In this document: positions 23,452-33,300 of the stretch, piece by piece
How positions within the stretch are numbered: position 1 is the stretch's first letter
Layout of the letters: every line of letters starts with the position of its first letter
Source: an uncultured Parabacteroides sp.
GTDB taxonomy: Bacteria > Bacteroidota > Bacteroidia > Bacteroidales > Tannerellaceae
Length of the DNA stretch: 37,371 bases
Reading direction: 5' to 3'
Assembly: GCA_937894065.1 (NCBI GenBank)
Contig: CALCST010000006.1
Location: 1-37,371, forward strand
The notes under the pieces: model-generated
The model's input: only the letters and a program-made list of their open reading frames with translations
Told to the model about the DNA's origin: nothing
Databases searched by the model: none
Program-made: the position numbers and the translations under genes

Positions 23452-25119
23452 TTAATACTCAAACTTTCCTCCTCCCAGAAATTCCCTCAACAGAGAAGTC
23501 ATAGGAATTTCAGATTCCGGAATACATTTGAAATATTGCAGGAAGCGGCGAAGGCGATATGCTTCGGTATATGCAGGAGAAGATTCCGGGACTTCGTTCA
23601 GCACCGGTTCGACATACGGACGAAGAACTGCAAGCTCGTAAAGCATCGCGCTGTTAAGCATAGCATCAGCATTTTCTTGATAAGGGAAAATCCATTTGTC
23701 CTCACCTCGGCGCACACTTGGCCAGCGCATTATTGTATCTTCGGCAGAATAACCACGGAATTTACTGTCGCGCACAATACGTCGGATAAGTCGGTTGTCG
23801 GTTGTTGGAATCCAGTTATGATCATCCAAGGAAATTGAAGTTAGAGCCGAAACATAAACACGATATTTCAGTTTATCCGGAATATGTGAAGTAAGCTCAG
23901 GATTCAAAGCATGTATTCCCTCAATTACTATAACTGAGTTTTTCTTCAATTTCAACTTCTTGCCTTTATACACACGTTTGCCTGTATTGAAATCGAACGA
24001 CGGCAATTCTATTTCTTCACCGGAAACTAATTTGTTCAAATCACTGTTGAAATAATCGAGGTCCAGAGCATAAAGTGATTCAAAGTCATAATCTCCGTTT
24101 TCGTCTTTAGGAGTGTCTTCCCTATTCACGAAATAATCATCCAGAGAAATTCCTACAGGACTGAGGCGGTTTGTGGCAAGCTGTATTTCCAATCGTTTGC
24201 AAGTCGTTGTCTTTCCCGAAGAAGACGGACCGGCAATAAGGACAATGCGCACGCCATCGGCATATCTTTCAGCAATCTCATCAGCAATATGAGCAATCTG
24301 TTTTTCCTGCAAAGCCTCGGAAATCATAATCACTCCGGCAGCTTTTCCTTTTTTGATTGCCATATTAAGGTCACCGACATTGCTCAAATCCAAAGCATCC
24401 TGAAACAAAAGATGCTCCTTATATACATTCAGCATTTTATCCTGACGGACGAAAGGCTCAAGTTCCATAGGATTCTTTCGGCTTGGAACACGCAGCAGGA
24501 TTCCACCGGAATAAGGCATAAGGTCGAACAGATGAATATATCCTGTTGACGGAGTAAGACTGCCGTAGAAATAATTTATATATCCGTCCAAATCATAGTA
24601 AGTCGTATAAAGCATTCCGGTTGTTTCAATAAGCCGGGCTTTATCGGGCATATTATGTTCGTTGAAAAGAGTTATCGCATCCGTTGTGTGAATAGAGCGA
24701 CGGATGAAAGGAATATCTGCGTTGATAATATCCTGCATTCTGTCCTTTATACGTTTTATATCTTCCTCTCCTATCGGGTTTTCGCCATTGTTGATAACAC
24801 AGAAATAACCTTTGGAAACAGCATGTTCCAACTTCAGGCTTGCATTAGGGAAAATATCATGCACAGCTTTGGAGAATATATGACAAAGCGAGCGCAGATA
24901 TGTTCTCATTCCGGACATACTTGTATAATCGACATACTCGATATCTTTCGGTTGCCAACAGCGGAAACTTAGTGAGCATGTACGGTTATTAACCTGGGCA
25001 TTCATAGGACGAAAATGAAGAGGAGCTCCGATTGCTGTGTATATTTCGGCTAGTGATGCTCCCATCGGTACTTCCTTATATGTGGAAGTGTTCTTGCAGT
25101 AAATTGTTATTGTGGGCAT
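23452..25119 (-). CDS. nucleoside (uridine-type) kinase with N-terminal TGS/threonyl-tRNA-synthetase-like region
   Basis: The protein joins a TGS-like domain and a ThrRS second-additional-domain-like region (about 1-240) to a P-loop kinase. The Walker A motif is GPSSSGKTT (297-305). A uridine-kinase-like region follows (SLDDYFVNREDTPKD and YDFESLYALDLDYF). It should phosphorylate a nucleoside using ATP in the cytoplasm; the tRNA-synthetase-like part may sense or bind a ligand. At 555 residues it matches the family found in Bacteroidetes and Firmicutes. The ATG at 25119 (MPTITIYCKN) is chosen because the conserved TGS strand begins there. The longer frame would start inside the octamer repeat. 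Confidence 0.88.
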   Translation of the reverse strand: MPTITIYCKNTSTYKEVPMGASLAEIYTAIGAPLHFRPMNAQVNNRTCSLSFRCWQPKDIEYVDYTSMSGMRTYLRSLCHIFSKAVHDIFPNASLKLEHAVSKGYFCVINNGENPIGEEDIKRIKDRMQDIINADIPFIRRSIHTTDAITLFNEHNMPDKARLIETTGMLYTTYYDLDGYINYFYGSLTPSTGYIHLFDLMPYSGGILLRVPSRKNPMELEPFVRQDKMLNVYKEHLLFQDALDLSNVGDLNMAIKKGKAAGVIMISEALQEKQIAHIADEIAERYADGVRIVLIAGPSSSGKTTTCKRLEIQLATNRLSPVGISLDDYFVNREDTPKDENGDYDFESLYALDLDYFNSDLNKLVSGEEIELPSFDFNTGKRVYKGKKLKLKKNSVIVIEGIHALNPELTSHIPDKLKYRVYVSALTSISLDDHNWIPTTDNRLIRRIVRDSKFRGYSAEDTIMRWPSVRRGEDKWIFPYQENADAMLNSAMLYELAVLRPYVEPVLNEVPESSPAYTEAYRLRRFLQYFKCIPESEIPMTSLLREFLGGGKFEY

Positions 25120-25126
25120 GATTTGA

Positions 25127-25245
25127 ATTTTTGAGTTTATAAGTTGACATAGGAACAAGGCTTCAGATACAAGGGAAAAGAATCTCGTCTATTTGTTCCA
25201 TAATTCCCTCGTCAACTTGTGCCCTTGTCACCTTGTTAACTTAAT
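25127..25245. repeat. octamer-type repeat between divergent nucleoside kinase and Na/Pi genes
   Basis: Beginning 8 nt from the nucleoside kinase ATG it reads ATTTTTGA (25127), GTTTATAA, GTTGACAT in phase. Then comes GGCTTCAGATACAAGGG, the exact complement of the CTTGTATCTGAAGCC word seen in other copies. The right arm has CTCGTCAACTTG, CCCTTGTCACC and TTGTTAAC. The end of the right arm supplies the TTG box of the Na/Pi promoter. Confidence 0.88.
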
Positions 25246-25262
25246 TTAATTTCGTATATTTG
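25232..25262 (+). promoter_or_regulatory. Bacteroidales promoter for the Na/Pi cotransporter gene
   Basis: CTTG at 25232-25235 and TATATTTG at 25255-25262 are 19 nt apart. The upstream box is part of the octamer repeat word TTGTTAAC. The leader would be about 49 nt. Confidence 0.75.
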
Positions 25263-25316
25263 TCTCCCAAGTTAGGAATATTAATCGGATAATCAATCCA
25301 CTTAAACTTTATTTTA

Positions 25317-27002
25317 ATGGAATATTCATTTTTCGACCTCCTGAAATTATTGGGATCGTTAGCCTTCTTCCTTTATGGTATGAAGGTCATGAGTGAAGGA
25401 TTGCAGAAATTTGCGGGCGACAGGCTTCGTAAAATTCTTACGGCAATGACCACAAACAGAGTCACGGGAGTTTTAACGGGGTTACTTATCACCGCTCTGA
25501 TTCAGTCCTCTTCCGCAACAACCGTTATGGTTGTCAGCTTTGTTAATGCTGGTCTACTTACTCTTGGCCAATCTATTGGCGTTATCATGGGTGCAAACAT
25601 CGGTACAACCGTTACCGCATGGATTATCTCAACTCTCGGTTTCAAAGTTAACATTTCTGTGTTTGCGCTGCCGCTTCTGGCATTTGGTATTCCGCTTCTT
25701 TTCTCCAACAAAAGCTCCAGAAAATCTCTGGGTGAGATTATTTTCGGTTTCTCGTTCCTTTTCATGGGACTTGAAAGCCTTAAGACTTCCGCACCGGACT
25801 TGAGTGCCAATCCGGATATGCTTGCTTTTGTGCAGAGCTTCGCAGACATGGGATTCTTCTCAATCCTGATTTTCCTTTTAATCGGTACGATAATGACTGT
25901 CATTGTTCAGTCTTCTTCTGCAACAATGGCAATTACTCTTATACTTTGTGCAAACGGCTGGATTGACTATCAGCTTGGTATTGCGCTTGTTTTGGGTGAA
26001 AACATCGGAACAACAATCACTGCAAATATTGCGGCACTTACAGGTAATACACAGGCTCGCCGTGCTGCACTGGCACACTTCCTGTTCAACGTATTCGGCG
26101 TTTGCTGGGTATTGTTGGTTTTCTATCCTTTCACTTCTCTTGTTTCTCTCATCGTAGAAAAGGGAATGCACGTAACAGATCCTGCAGTTGCTGTGCCTTT
26201 CAAACTTTCAGTGTTCCATACATGTTTCAACATCTGTAATACTTTCATCATGATATGGTTTGTAAATTACATCGAAAAAACTGTATCATGGCTTATCAAA
26301 CCTAAAGAAGACGAGGAAGAATACAGACTCAGATTCATCACTGGTGGTATGCTTTCAACATCTGAGCTTTCAGTTCTTCAGGCTCAGAAAGAAATCACTC
26401 TGTTTGCTGAACGTACCGGTAAAATGTTCAACATGGTAAAAGAGTTGTTCTATGAAAAGAACGAAGAAGCTTTCCTGAAAATATATAACCGTATCGAGAA
26501 ATACGAGAATATCAGTGACCGAATGGAAATTGAAATCGCCAACTACCTTACTGCGGTTTCTGAAGGTCGATTGAGCTCGGAAAGTAAAGAAGAAATACGA
26601 GTTATGCTTCGTGCGGTTTCTGAAATTGAAAGTATTGCCGACTCTTGTAACAACCTTGCAAGAAGCATCAAGAGAAGAAACGAACACAAGTCTTCTTTCA
26701 CTCAGGAACAAAACGAACATATTGACAGAATGTTTGCTCTCGTTTCTCAGGCATTGGACAGAATGAATGTCTTAATCCACAAAACAGACCAAACTCACAG
26801 CGATATCAATCCTTCTTACAATATCGAAAACGAAATAAACAACTATCGTTCTCAGTTGAAGGCTAAGAATATCGAAGATATCAACAACAAGCTTTACCAG
26901 TATCAGGACGGTGTTTACTACATGGATATGGTAAGCGAAAGTGAAAAGCTTGGCGACTATGTTCTGAACGTGGTTCAAGCTTTGGTTGAAAAGAAAATAT
27001 AA
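25317..27002 (+). CDS. Na+/phosphate cotransporter family protein with C-terminal PhoU-like domain
   Basis: An inner-membrane transporter of the Na/Pi-cotransporter II family, with eight or more helices in residues 1-330. The two inverted QSSSAT repeats typical of the family are visible: QSSSATT (63-69) with GANIGTTVT, and QSSSATM (near 197) with GENIGTTIT. Residues about 345-555 form a helical PhoU-like domain (MFNMVKELFYEKNEEAF...). The 561-residue length is normal. Its last 28 nt overlap the 3' end of the convergent flippase gene. Confidence 0.93.
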   Translation: MEYSFFDLLKLLGSLAFFLYGMKVMSEGLQKFAGDRLRKILTAMTTNRVTGVLTGLLITALIQSSSATTVMVVSFVNAGLLTLGQSIGVIMGANIGTTVTAWIISTLGFKVNISVFALPLLAFGIPLLFSNKSSRKSLGEIIFGFSFLFMGLESLKTSAPDLSANPDMLAFVQSFADMGFFSILIFLLIGTIMTVIVQSSSATMAITLILCANGWIDYQLGIALVLGENIGTTITANIAALTGNTQARRAALAHFLFNVFGVCWVLLVFYPFTSLVSLIVEKGMHVTDPAVAVPFKLSVFHTCFNICNTFIMIWFVNYIEKTVSWLIKPKEDEEEYRLRFITGGMLSTSELSVLQAQKEITLFAERTGKMFNMVKELFYEKNEEAFLKIYNRIEKYENISDRMEIEIANYLTAVSEGRLSSESKEEIRVMLRAVSEIESIADSCNNLARSIKRRNEHKSSFTQEQNEHIDRMFALVSQALDRMNVLIHKTDQTHSDINPSYNIENEINNYRSQLKAKNIEDINNKLYQYQDGVYYMDMVSESEKLGDYVLNVVQALVEKKI

Positions 27003-28177
27003 TTGCTTAGCGCCATCACGCAATAACCGGCAGATGTTGCCGCAGCTCCTCCTGCAACTCCATAAGCAGGAACAAATATAACTCCGAAAAGAGCTGCGGC
27101 AACAAGTCCGAAGATAGAGCTGATGGCGCTATATTTTATCATTCCACCAGCTATGAAATACTGACATAAAACGGTGTTACAGGCTGCTGCTATTATACCA
27201 GGAGCAAGACAACGTATAACCACAGTAATACCCTCAAATTGCGAACTGAATATATAAGCCGTAAATAATTTCTCCGGAATAAGAAGAATAACTCCCATAA
27301 GAGCAAACGTTGAGAAGAAGGTAAGCTTCAAAAGCTTTAAAGTAATACTGCGGCTATGTGATTTTGTTTCACTGCGTGCCACTTCACTATTAGCTATATA
27401 ACCTACAGCACGGCTTATGTGCCATACGCTTTCGGAAATACGGGTTGCTCCGTCCAATAATCCAACTGACGAAAGTCCTGCCCAAGTATTTACAAAGAAA
27501 TAGCTCAGTCGTGTTGATATTGACTCCGCCATATTATCGGCATTACTCCATATTCCATATGTAAACATACGACGGAAAACCTGTGAATAAGGTGTTGTAT
27601 TTGTATCTCTTTCTTCCCGATAAGGTTTATATAAATAAACAGCGCTTACTGCTAAAGCCGTAAAGTTGGAAACATACATGCCGTTTATATAATCTGTCAC
27701 ATCATGCGAACCAATGATATAATATATAAACATCAGTATGAAAAAAAGGAAAGCGCTTTGAAGAAGAAAAACAATATTAAATGCTTTTACATTGTCCTTT
27801 CCTAACAGAAAACGGGAATTAGCTGCAACAAGTGAGTTCAGAAGCGTGAGAATATATACTACAATAGTATATTCAGAAGGAATCATTCCCAACCACATCA
27901 TAACAAAAGATGAAATGGCTGAAACAAACATAATCCACAGGTAAGAAGGAAACATTATACGCCGCATAGTATATTGTTGCATAAAATATACAATTGTGCT
28001 TCCGCAAAACATACTGTTCAGCATAACAGCAAGATTTACGGAAGCCAATATTATGCCTATTCTTCCCACGCCTTCGGCACCCAATAGCTTTGCATTAATG
28101 ATTATTATTGCAAAGTTCAATGCTGCAGCCAAATAGCGCGAGACAATAGTGGAAAATGTTTTCTTAAGCAAACCCAT
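26975..28177 (-). CDS. polysaccharide biosynthesis flippase (Wzx/MATE-like)
   Basis: An integral membrane protein of 400 residues with about 12 predicted helices, resembling lipid-linked oligosaccharide flippases (N-terminal TIVSRYLAAALNFAIIIINAKLLGAEGVGRIG is the usual start). The C-terminal part (VPAYGVAGGAAATSAGYCVMALSNYIFF) looks complete. It may export glycan units made by the sugar transferases at 16.6-20.9 kb, but it is on the opposite strand and 6 kb away, so this is inference. The open frame extends to a TTG at 28198; the ATG at 28177 is preferred. Its end overlaps the convergent Na/Pi gene by 28 nt. Confidence 0.82.
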   Translation of the reverse strand: MGLLKKTFSTIVSRYLAAALNFAIIIINAKLLGAEGVGRIGIILASVNLAVMLNSMFCGSTIVYFMQQYTMRRIMFPSYLWIMFVSAISSFVMMWLGMIPSEYTIVVYILTLLNSLVAANSRFLLGKDNVKAFNIVFLLQSAFLFFILMFIYYIIGSHDVTDYINGMYVSNFTALAVSAVYLYKPYREERDTNTTPYSQVFRRMFTYGIWSNADNMAESISTRLSYFFVNTWAGLSSVGLLDGATRISESVWHISRAVGYIANSEVARSETKSHSRSITLKLLKLTFFSTFALMGVILLIPEKLFTAYIFSSQFEGITVVIRCLAPGIIAAACNTVLCQYFIAGGMIKYSAISSIFGLVAAALFGVIFVPAYGVAGGAAATSAGYCVMALSNYIFFSTKA

Positions 28178-28195
28178 AATAACAGATTTTATAGG

Positions 28196-28258
28196 CAAAA
28201 GTTAACAAGGTTAATTCCAATCCTTGCATCTGAAGCCATGTCAACTTGTTAACTAAAT
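28196..28258. repeat. compact octamer-type hairpin between argE and the flippase gene
   Basis: AGTTAACAAGG, a short A/T loop, then CCTTGCATCTGAAGCC, ATGTCAAC, TTGTTAAC. The arms are complementary over about 11 bp. It is the shortest complete copy. The right arm runs into the argE stop codon. Confidence 0.85.
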
Positions 28259-29302
28259 ATGCAGGCCATCAAGCAAACGGACATAAACCTCAATAGCCTC
28301 ACGTATCTCCATCAGACAAATATATTCATCTGCCGAATGTGAACGGGATGACTGACCCGGACCAATCTTGACAGAAGGGAACGACATCAGTGCCTGGTCA
28401 CTCAGTGTTGGTGAGCCGAATGGTTCAAGTCCCATCATTACCGCACGACGAACAAAAGGATGATTCAAATCAGTCCTTGAAGAGTTAAGTCTGAAGCTGC
28501 GTGGCGTAACCTCGCATTCTACATTCTGCTGTATCAGACGATATAGTTCTTCATTAGAATAACACTCATTGGAACGAACATCCACCACAAACTCGCAACG
28601 GTCAGGAACAACATTGTGCTGCGTGCCGGCATTCACAACCGTTACACTCATCTTAACCGGACCAAGAAAATCACTTTTCTCAGGAAACTGGTATGCTGCA
28701 AACCATTCGATATCTTTCATAGCTTTGTAGATAGCATTCACACCCTCATTTCGTGCAGCATGTCCAGCCTTTCCCTTTGCCACGCAGTCTAGTACCATTA
28801 GTCCTTTTTCAGCTACAGCAGGATGCATTCCTGTTGGTTCACCTACAACTGAAAAAGCTATTGGAGGCAATTGTTTTAATGCGGCTTCGATACCATTCTT
28901 ACCTGAAACTTCCTCTTCACATGAAGCAAGGAATATAAGATTATAAGGTTGCTCATGCTCTGTCAATCTGCAAAAGGCTGAATAGAGAGATACTACACTT
29001 GCTCCTGCATCATTGCTTCCCAGTCCATACAAACGCTCATCCTCTGATTCTTCAGGAGTAAATGGGTCTTTTGTCCAGCCGGAAACGGGTTTGACTGTAT
29101 CTATATGTGAATTTAGTAATATTGTAGGCTTAGTCAAATCCCAATTACTATCCGTAAGTATGATATTATTCCCTACTCGGGAAACTTTATGTCCTTTACT
29201 GCGCCATTCATTCTCCAAAAAATCGGCGACTTTTGTTTCATCCCGACTGAAAGACGGAATGGAAATCATTTTCTTCAAGAGGTCTATTGAATAGTAGAAC
29301 AT
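28253..29302 (-). CDS. argE: M20 family acetylornithine (or succinylornithine) deacetylase
   Basis: A zinc-dependent M20 peptidase-fold deacylase in arginine synthesis. Metal ligands and catalytic residues are visible: H66 and D68 (SHIDT), D98 (GSNDAGAS), E130/E131 (ASCEEEVSG). The sequence closely follows the Bacteroides ArgE as I recall it, including PTILLNSHIDTVKPV and LNSSRTDLNHPFV. Bacteroides uses N-succinyl rather than N-acetyl intermediates in this pathway, so the true substrate may be N-succinylornithine. No other arg genes are in the window. The leader consists of octamer repeat. Confidence 0.88.
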   Translation of the reverse strand: MFYYSIDLLKKMISIPSFSRDETKVADFLENEWRSKGHKVSRVGNNIILTDSNWDLTKPTILLNSHIDTVKPVSGWTKDPFTPEESEDERLYGLGSNDAGASVVSLYSAFCRLTEHEQPYNLIFLASCEEEVSGKNGIEAALKQLPPIAFSVVGEPTGMHPAVAEKGLMVLDCVAKGKAGHAARNEGVNAIYKAMKDIEWFAAYQFPEKSDFLGPVKMSVTVVNAGTQHNVVPDRCEFVVDVRSNECYSNEELYRLIQQNVECEVTPRSFRLNSSRTDLNHPFVRRAVMMGLEPFGSPTLSDQALMSFPSVKIGPGQSSRSHSADEYICLMEIREAIEVYVRLLDGLHI

Positions 29303-29400
29303 ATTTTTGAGTTTTTAAGTTTATGAGTTTACAAGTTAACAAGTTGACAAGGTTACAGGAGATAGATATTTCTACTTGACTCCTTGACTTCTTAACTCCT
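29303..29400. repeat. octamer-type repeat forming the argE leader
   Basis: Directly in front of the argE ATG the octamers read ATTTTTGA (29303), GTTTTTAA, GTTTATGA, GTTTACAA, GTTAACAA, GTTGACAA, then GGTTACAGGAGA. The far arm is TACTTGAC, TCCTTGAC, TTCTTAAC, TCCTAAAA. Six consecutive octamers are in phase up to 29350. It separates ribF (upstream) from argE. Confidence 0.9.
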
Positions 29401-29421
29401 AAAAACAAAGAAATTTAATTT

Positions 29422-30351
29422 TCAATTTATCCTCAATATCTCCATACTCTTTTCCTTATCCTTCTCCAATTGAAGTTTAAGCTCATCTATTGATTCGAAA
29501 CGGATATCATCTCTCGTTCTGGAAATAAAACTTACAGTTACGGTTTTGCCATATAAATCTCCAGAAAAGTCAAAAATATTAACCTCTATTGAGACATCGC
29601 TACCGTTATTTACTGTCGGACGATTTCCTATATAAAGCATTCCATTATAATATGAATTATCCATATATAAACGAACTGCATATACTCCTGGAGATGGGAT
29701 TAGTTTTAATGGTTCATCAGGTAAAATATTTGCTGTTGGGAAACCAATAGTTCTTCCCAATTTATGTCCTTCCACAACTTTTCCCGTTATTGAATAATAA
29801 TAGGTAAGAAAATCCGCAGCTTCAGCAACTTTTCCACATGATATAAGACGTCTGATAACAGAAGAACTGACAATCTCACCTGGTGTCTCAAGACAAGAAG
29901 CACGAAGCACATCCATTCCACACGCCTTTCCATATGAAACATACTGCTCAAAACCATCCTTACGGTCGTGTCCGAAACGATGGTCATAACCTATGAGTAA
30001 TACTCGGACATTCATCTCCTTATACAGTACTTTCTCTATAAAATCTTTTGCTGATAAACAGGAAAGTTCATAGGTAAAATCCAGAACAATGCAATAGTCT
30101 ATACCTGTAGCATCAAGTAAAGCTATCTTTTCAGAATATGAACTCAACAAAGCAGGTTTATAATCCGTGTTAAGAACCATTCTAGGATGCACAGCAAAAG
30201 TAATTACTGCAGATGCCATATTCCTTCTAGCAGCCTCCTGTTTAAGCTCACCTATCAGAGAGCGGTGTCCTGCATGGACACCGTCGAAAAATCCGATAGT
30301 GGCAACAAGGTTCTTTTCCTTTATATCTTTTGTATCAGTTATCAGAATCAT
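29422..30351 (-). CDS. ribF: bifunctional riboflavin kinase / FAD synthetase
   Basis: RibF phosphorylates riboflavin to FMN and adenylates FMN to FAD. The N-terminal FAD synthetase domain has GFFDGVHAGH (20-29) and GYDHRFGHDRKDG (about 119-131). The C-terminal flavokinase has GRTIGFPTANI (about 198-208). The length (309) is normal and both activities should be present. Its ATG overlaps the stop codon of the upstream TPR lipoprotein gene by 4 nt (ATGA), so it is translationally coupled to it. Confidence 0.95.
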   Translation of the reverse strand: MILITDTKDIKEKNLVATIGFFDGVHAGHRSLIGELKQEAARRNMASAVITFAVHPRMVLNTDYKPALLSSYSEKIALLDATGIDYCIVLDFTYELSCLSAKDFIEKVLYKEMNVRVLLIGYDHRFGHDRKDGFEQYVSYGKACGMDVLRASCLETPGEIVSSSVIRRLISCGKVAEAADFLTYYYSITGKVVEGHKLGRTIGFPTANILPDEPLKLIPSPGVYAVRLYMDNSYYNGMLYIGNRPTVNNGSDVSIEVNIFDFSGDLYGKTVTVSFISRTRDDIRFESIDELKLQLEKDKEKSMEILRIN

Positions 30352-33300
30352 TCTTGTTTATTTTTTTGCTTGCGAGCCTTTTCCTTGGCTTCCAACTCAG
30401 CCTTACGAGCACGTTCTTTTTCTTTAAGTTTCTGTTTATATGCTCTTTCTTTGGCTTTGCGTTCTTTCGCAAGTTGCTTCATTCTTTCCTTGTATTCTCG
30501 TTCTTTTTCCTTACGCAGCTGTTCACGAGCTTTAAGTTTTGCTTCGCGTTCTTCTTCAGCTTGCTTTAATTTTTCTTTACGTTCTTTCTCTAGTTGTCTT
30601 TCTTTCTCTTTCTTGGCTTTGAGCAGAGCTTTTTCCTCTTCTTCACGTTTCTTTTCCAAATCAGCTCTTTCTTTGGCAAGACGTTCCTGAAGTTCTTTCT
30701 CTGCTTTTTGTTCTTCTTCGAAAGCCTTACGAGCTTCTTCACGACGAGCTTCTTCGGCTTCTGCTTCACGTTTACGGATTTCCTCAATATCTTTCAAAGT
30801 AAGACCCTGCTCTTCCTCAACAGCAGGAACTACAGCCGGCTGGTTTACCTGTTCAGGCAAAAGGACTGGAATTACGGTATCCACATGAATTATCACTTCC
30901 TCTTCCGGCACTTCTATATGCAAGATTTGAGGTTTAAGTGTTTCAACAGGAACTTCAGGTGAAACTTCTTTATCATCCTTATCCGGGCTTTCAGCTCTCG
31001 TTATCTCAGTTTCTTTACGAGCTTTCCATCTAGCAGATATTGCCTTTGCTTCATTACCGAAATTCTCATCGAAGAATACCATATATTCATCTAATGTCTT
31101 ACCGTGCATCAATGTTTCATAGTTATCTTCTGATATAGGCAAAGCTATTACAGCTTTATCCAAAGCGCTTGCATATCCATCCTTATCATATATCATACGA
31201 TAATATTGCAAAGCCTCATCAAAACTATAGAAGCCACTGATATGAAGCATTCCTACAGGTCCTTGTTCCTCAATTGTCACATCAAGTTCCTTAACCATGA
31301 AATTAGCAAAGTTATATGCAGCGACATTGAACAGAAGACGATTTTTATCAACATCACCAACAGAATAAACCAACATCATACGATAAGGTGTATTCTTTTC
31401 CGAATTGAATGTCCTTGCTGAGTCAGCCGCAGATACCATATCACCCTCAGCTCCAAAACGAAGATTCCATGTCATACCGGTAACTCCTCCTTGTACCATT
31501 GCTCTACCGCGGAGAACTCCTTTAAGCATTTCACCGGCAAGGTCTATTACATCTGCATCCGGATATTTCTCTACCAAAGCCTTCAATGCAGTCTTGAACC
31601 CTTCGGCATCTCCTGTTTGTACATAAGTCAAGGCATCCAGGAACATAAACTTAGGCATAAGTTTAGCCAATGGATATTTTTCCTGCATATACTTGAAGTT
31701 TCGCCTTACTGTTTCCACATCTGTAGCAAGATAGCGGTTGTATGTTGCTTCATACAATGAATCCTGAACTACATCCATCATTCTGATGTTACGCTCATAA
31801 TTTGGATCAGCAATCGCAACAGCATAATCACTTTCAGGGAATGCAGCAATAAGCTTTTCCTTGTATTTATTTGCCAAGGCAGTATCTTTTGTTCTTAACG
31901 CAAGGAGATAAAGCTGATAATAACTTTCAAGCAAATGGGAATTTTCTGGGAATCTTCTTTCAAGTTCCTCAAAACCTTCTATAGCTAGAGATAAATCTTC
32001 CAACTTATCTTTATAAATCATAGCCATATTATAAAGGCCATCTATTATTATAATATTAGAAGCCTCCACATCTTCTGGAGTCATAGGCAATTGCTGGAGA
32101 TAAAACTCTCGGCTCTTAGGGTCATCGGCAGCAACGGCAGACGAATCAGTAATTGCAGCACCTTCTACTGCTTGTCCTTCGCCATCAGCAAGCTCACCTT
32201 CTTCAGCATCCATAGGTTCATCAAAAGTGGACATTTGTTTGTTTCTACGTCGCCAGTCATCTTCCAAAGCTCTTCGTCCCCATTTTCTCTGGAATTGAGC
32301 TTTACCCTGTGACACTGTCTGAGTATTATAGAAATAGAATGTAGAACCACCACCTGCTACAGGTATAGTAACAGTCTGGGCTTCAGTTCCAGGACGGTCT
32401 ATTCCACTACCCTTTGCTTCCTGTTCTGCAAGATAAGCTTCTTTCTCAGCAAGAGCCTTTGCTTCTTCCTCTTCTTTCTTTACTTTTTCAATTATTTTAT
32501 CAATTACGGCAAGACGTTCAGCCTCCGGCATACGGGCCAATGTCTGCAAACTATCCTGTAGCTGCACTGCTTCGGCATGAACAACAAGTTCATCCAATAC
32601 TGCAGAAAGTTTAGATATACGGTCGTAATCCTTATATTCCTTGCTTATTCCAGACAAGGCTCCGCTAAAGTTTGGTTGAGCCTTGATATAATCTTTCATC
32701 TTAAAATACAAATCACCCAAGCGAATCTGGCAAATAGCCTTATCCATACCGTTGCGAACACTTTTCTCAACACCCAGCTCATAATTCTTTATCGCATTTG
32801 CAGTGTCTTGCTTCGAAATATAAACATTACCCAAAGCGTAATACACCTGATCCAGCAATTCTTTATTTTTAGGATTACGAGCCATACGCTCAAGCATTCG
32901 TACAACTTTACGGTTGTCTGCACCAACATAAACCTCTGTCTGGCGTATTCGTGCAGCAAATTCCAAATCATATGGAGGATTTGAACGGGCAACTTCTCCA
33001 AAATATTTATAAGCCTCCGCATTTCTTCCCAATTCAGCATACATCTGACCAAGCAGATATTTCATACGGCTTTTCTGTAAACGGCTTTTCTCAGCCTTTA
33101 TGGCTGTTTTCATATAAGGAATGGCTTCTTCAAAGTTTCCATTCTTAATCAAATAATCAGCATAAACTGTTTCATAATAAGGTCTGGTCTTATCAGGTAT
33201 TCCTCCAGTATTCAGTTTTGTAAGAATATCCTCGGCTTCATACATCCATCCCATTTCCGAATAGCAACGAGCCTGCCATAATCTGGATTCAGCAACAATT

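Noticed and set aside
28178..28198. TTG start of the flippase gene
   Set aside because: An ATG seven codons later gives the usual N-terminus, and the TTG lies at the edge of an octamer repeat.
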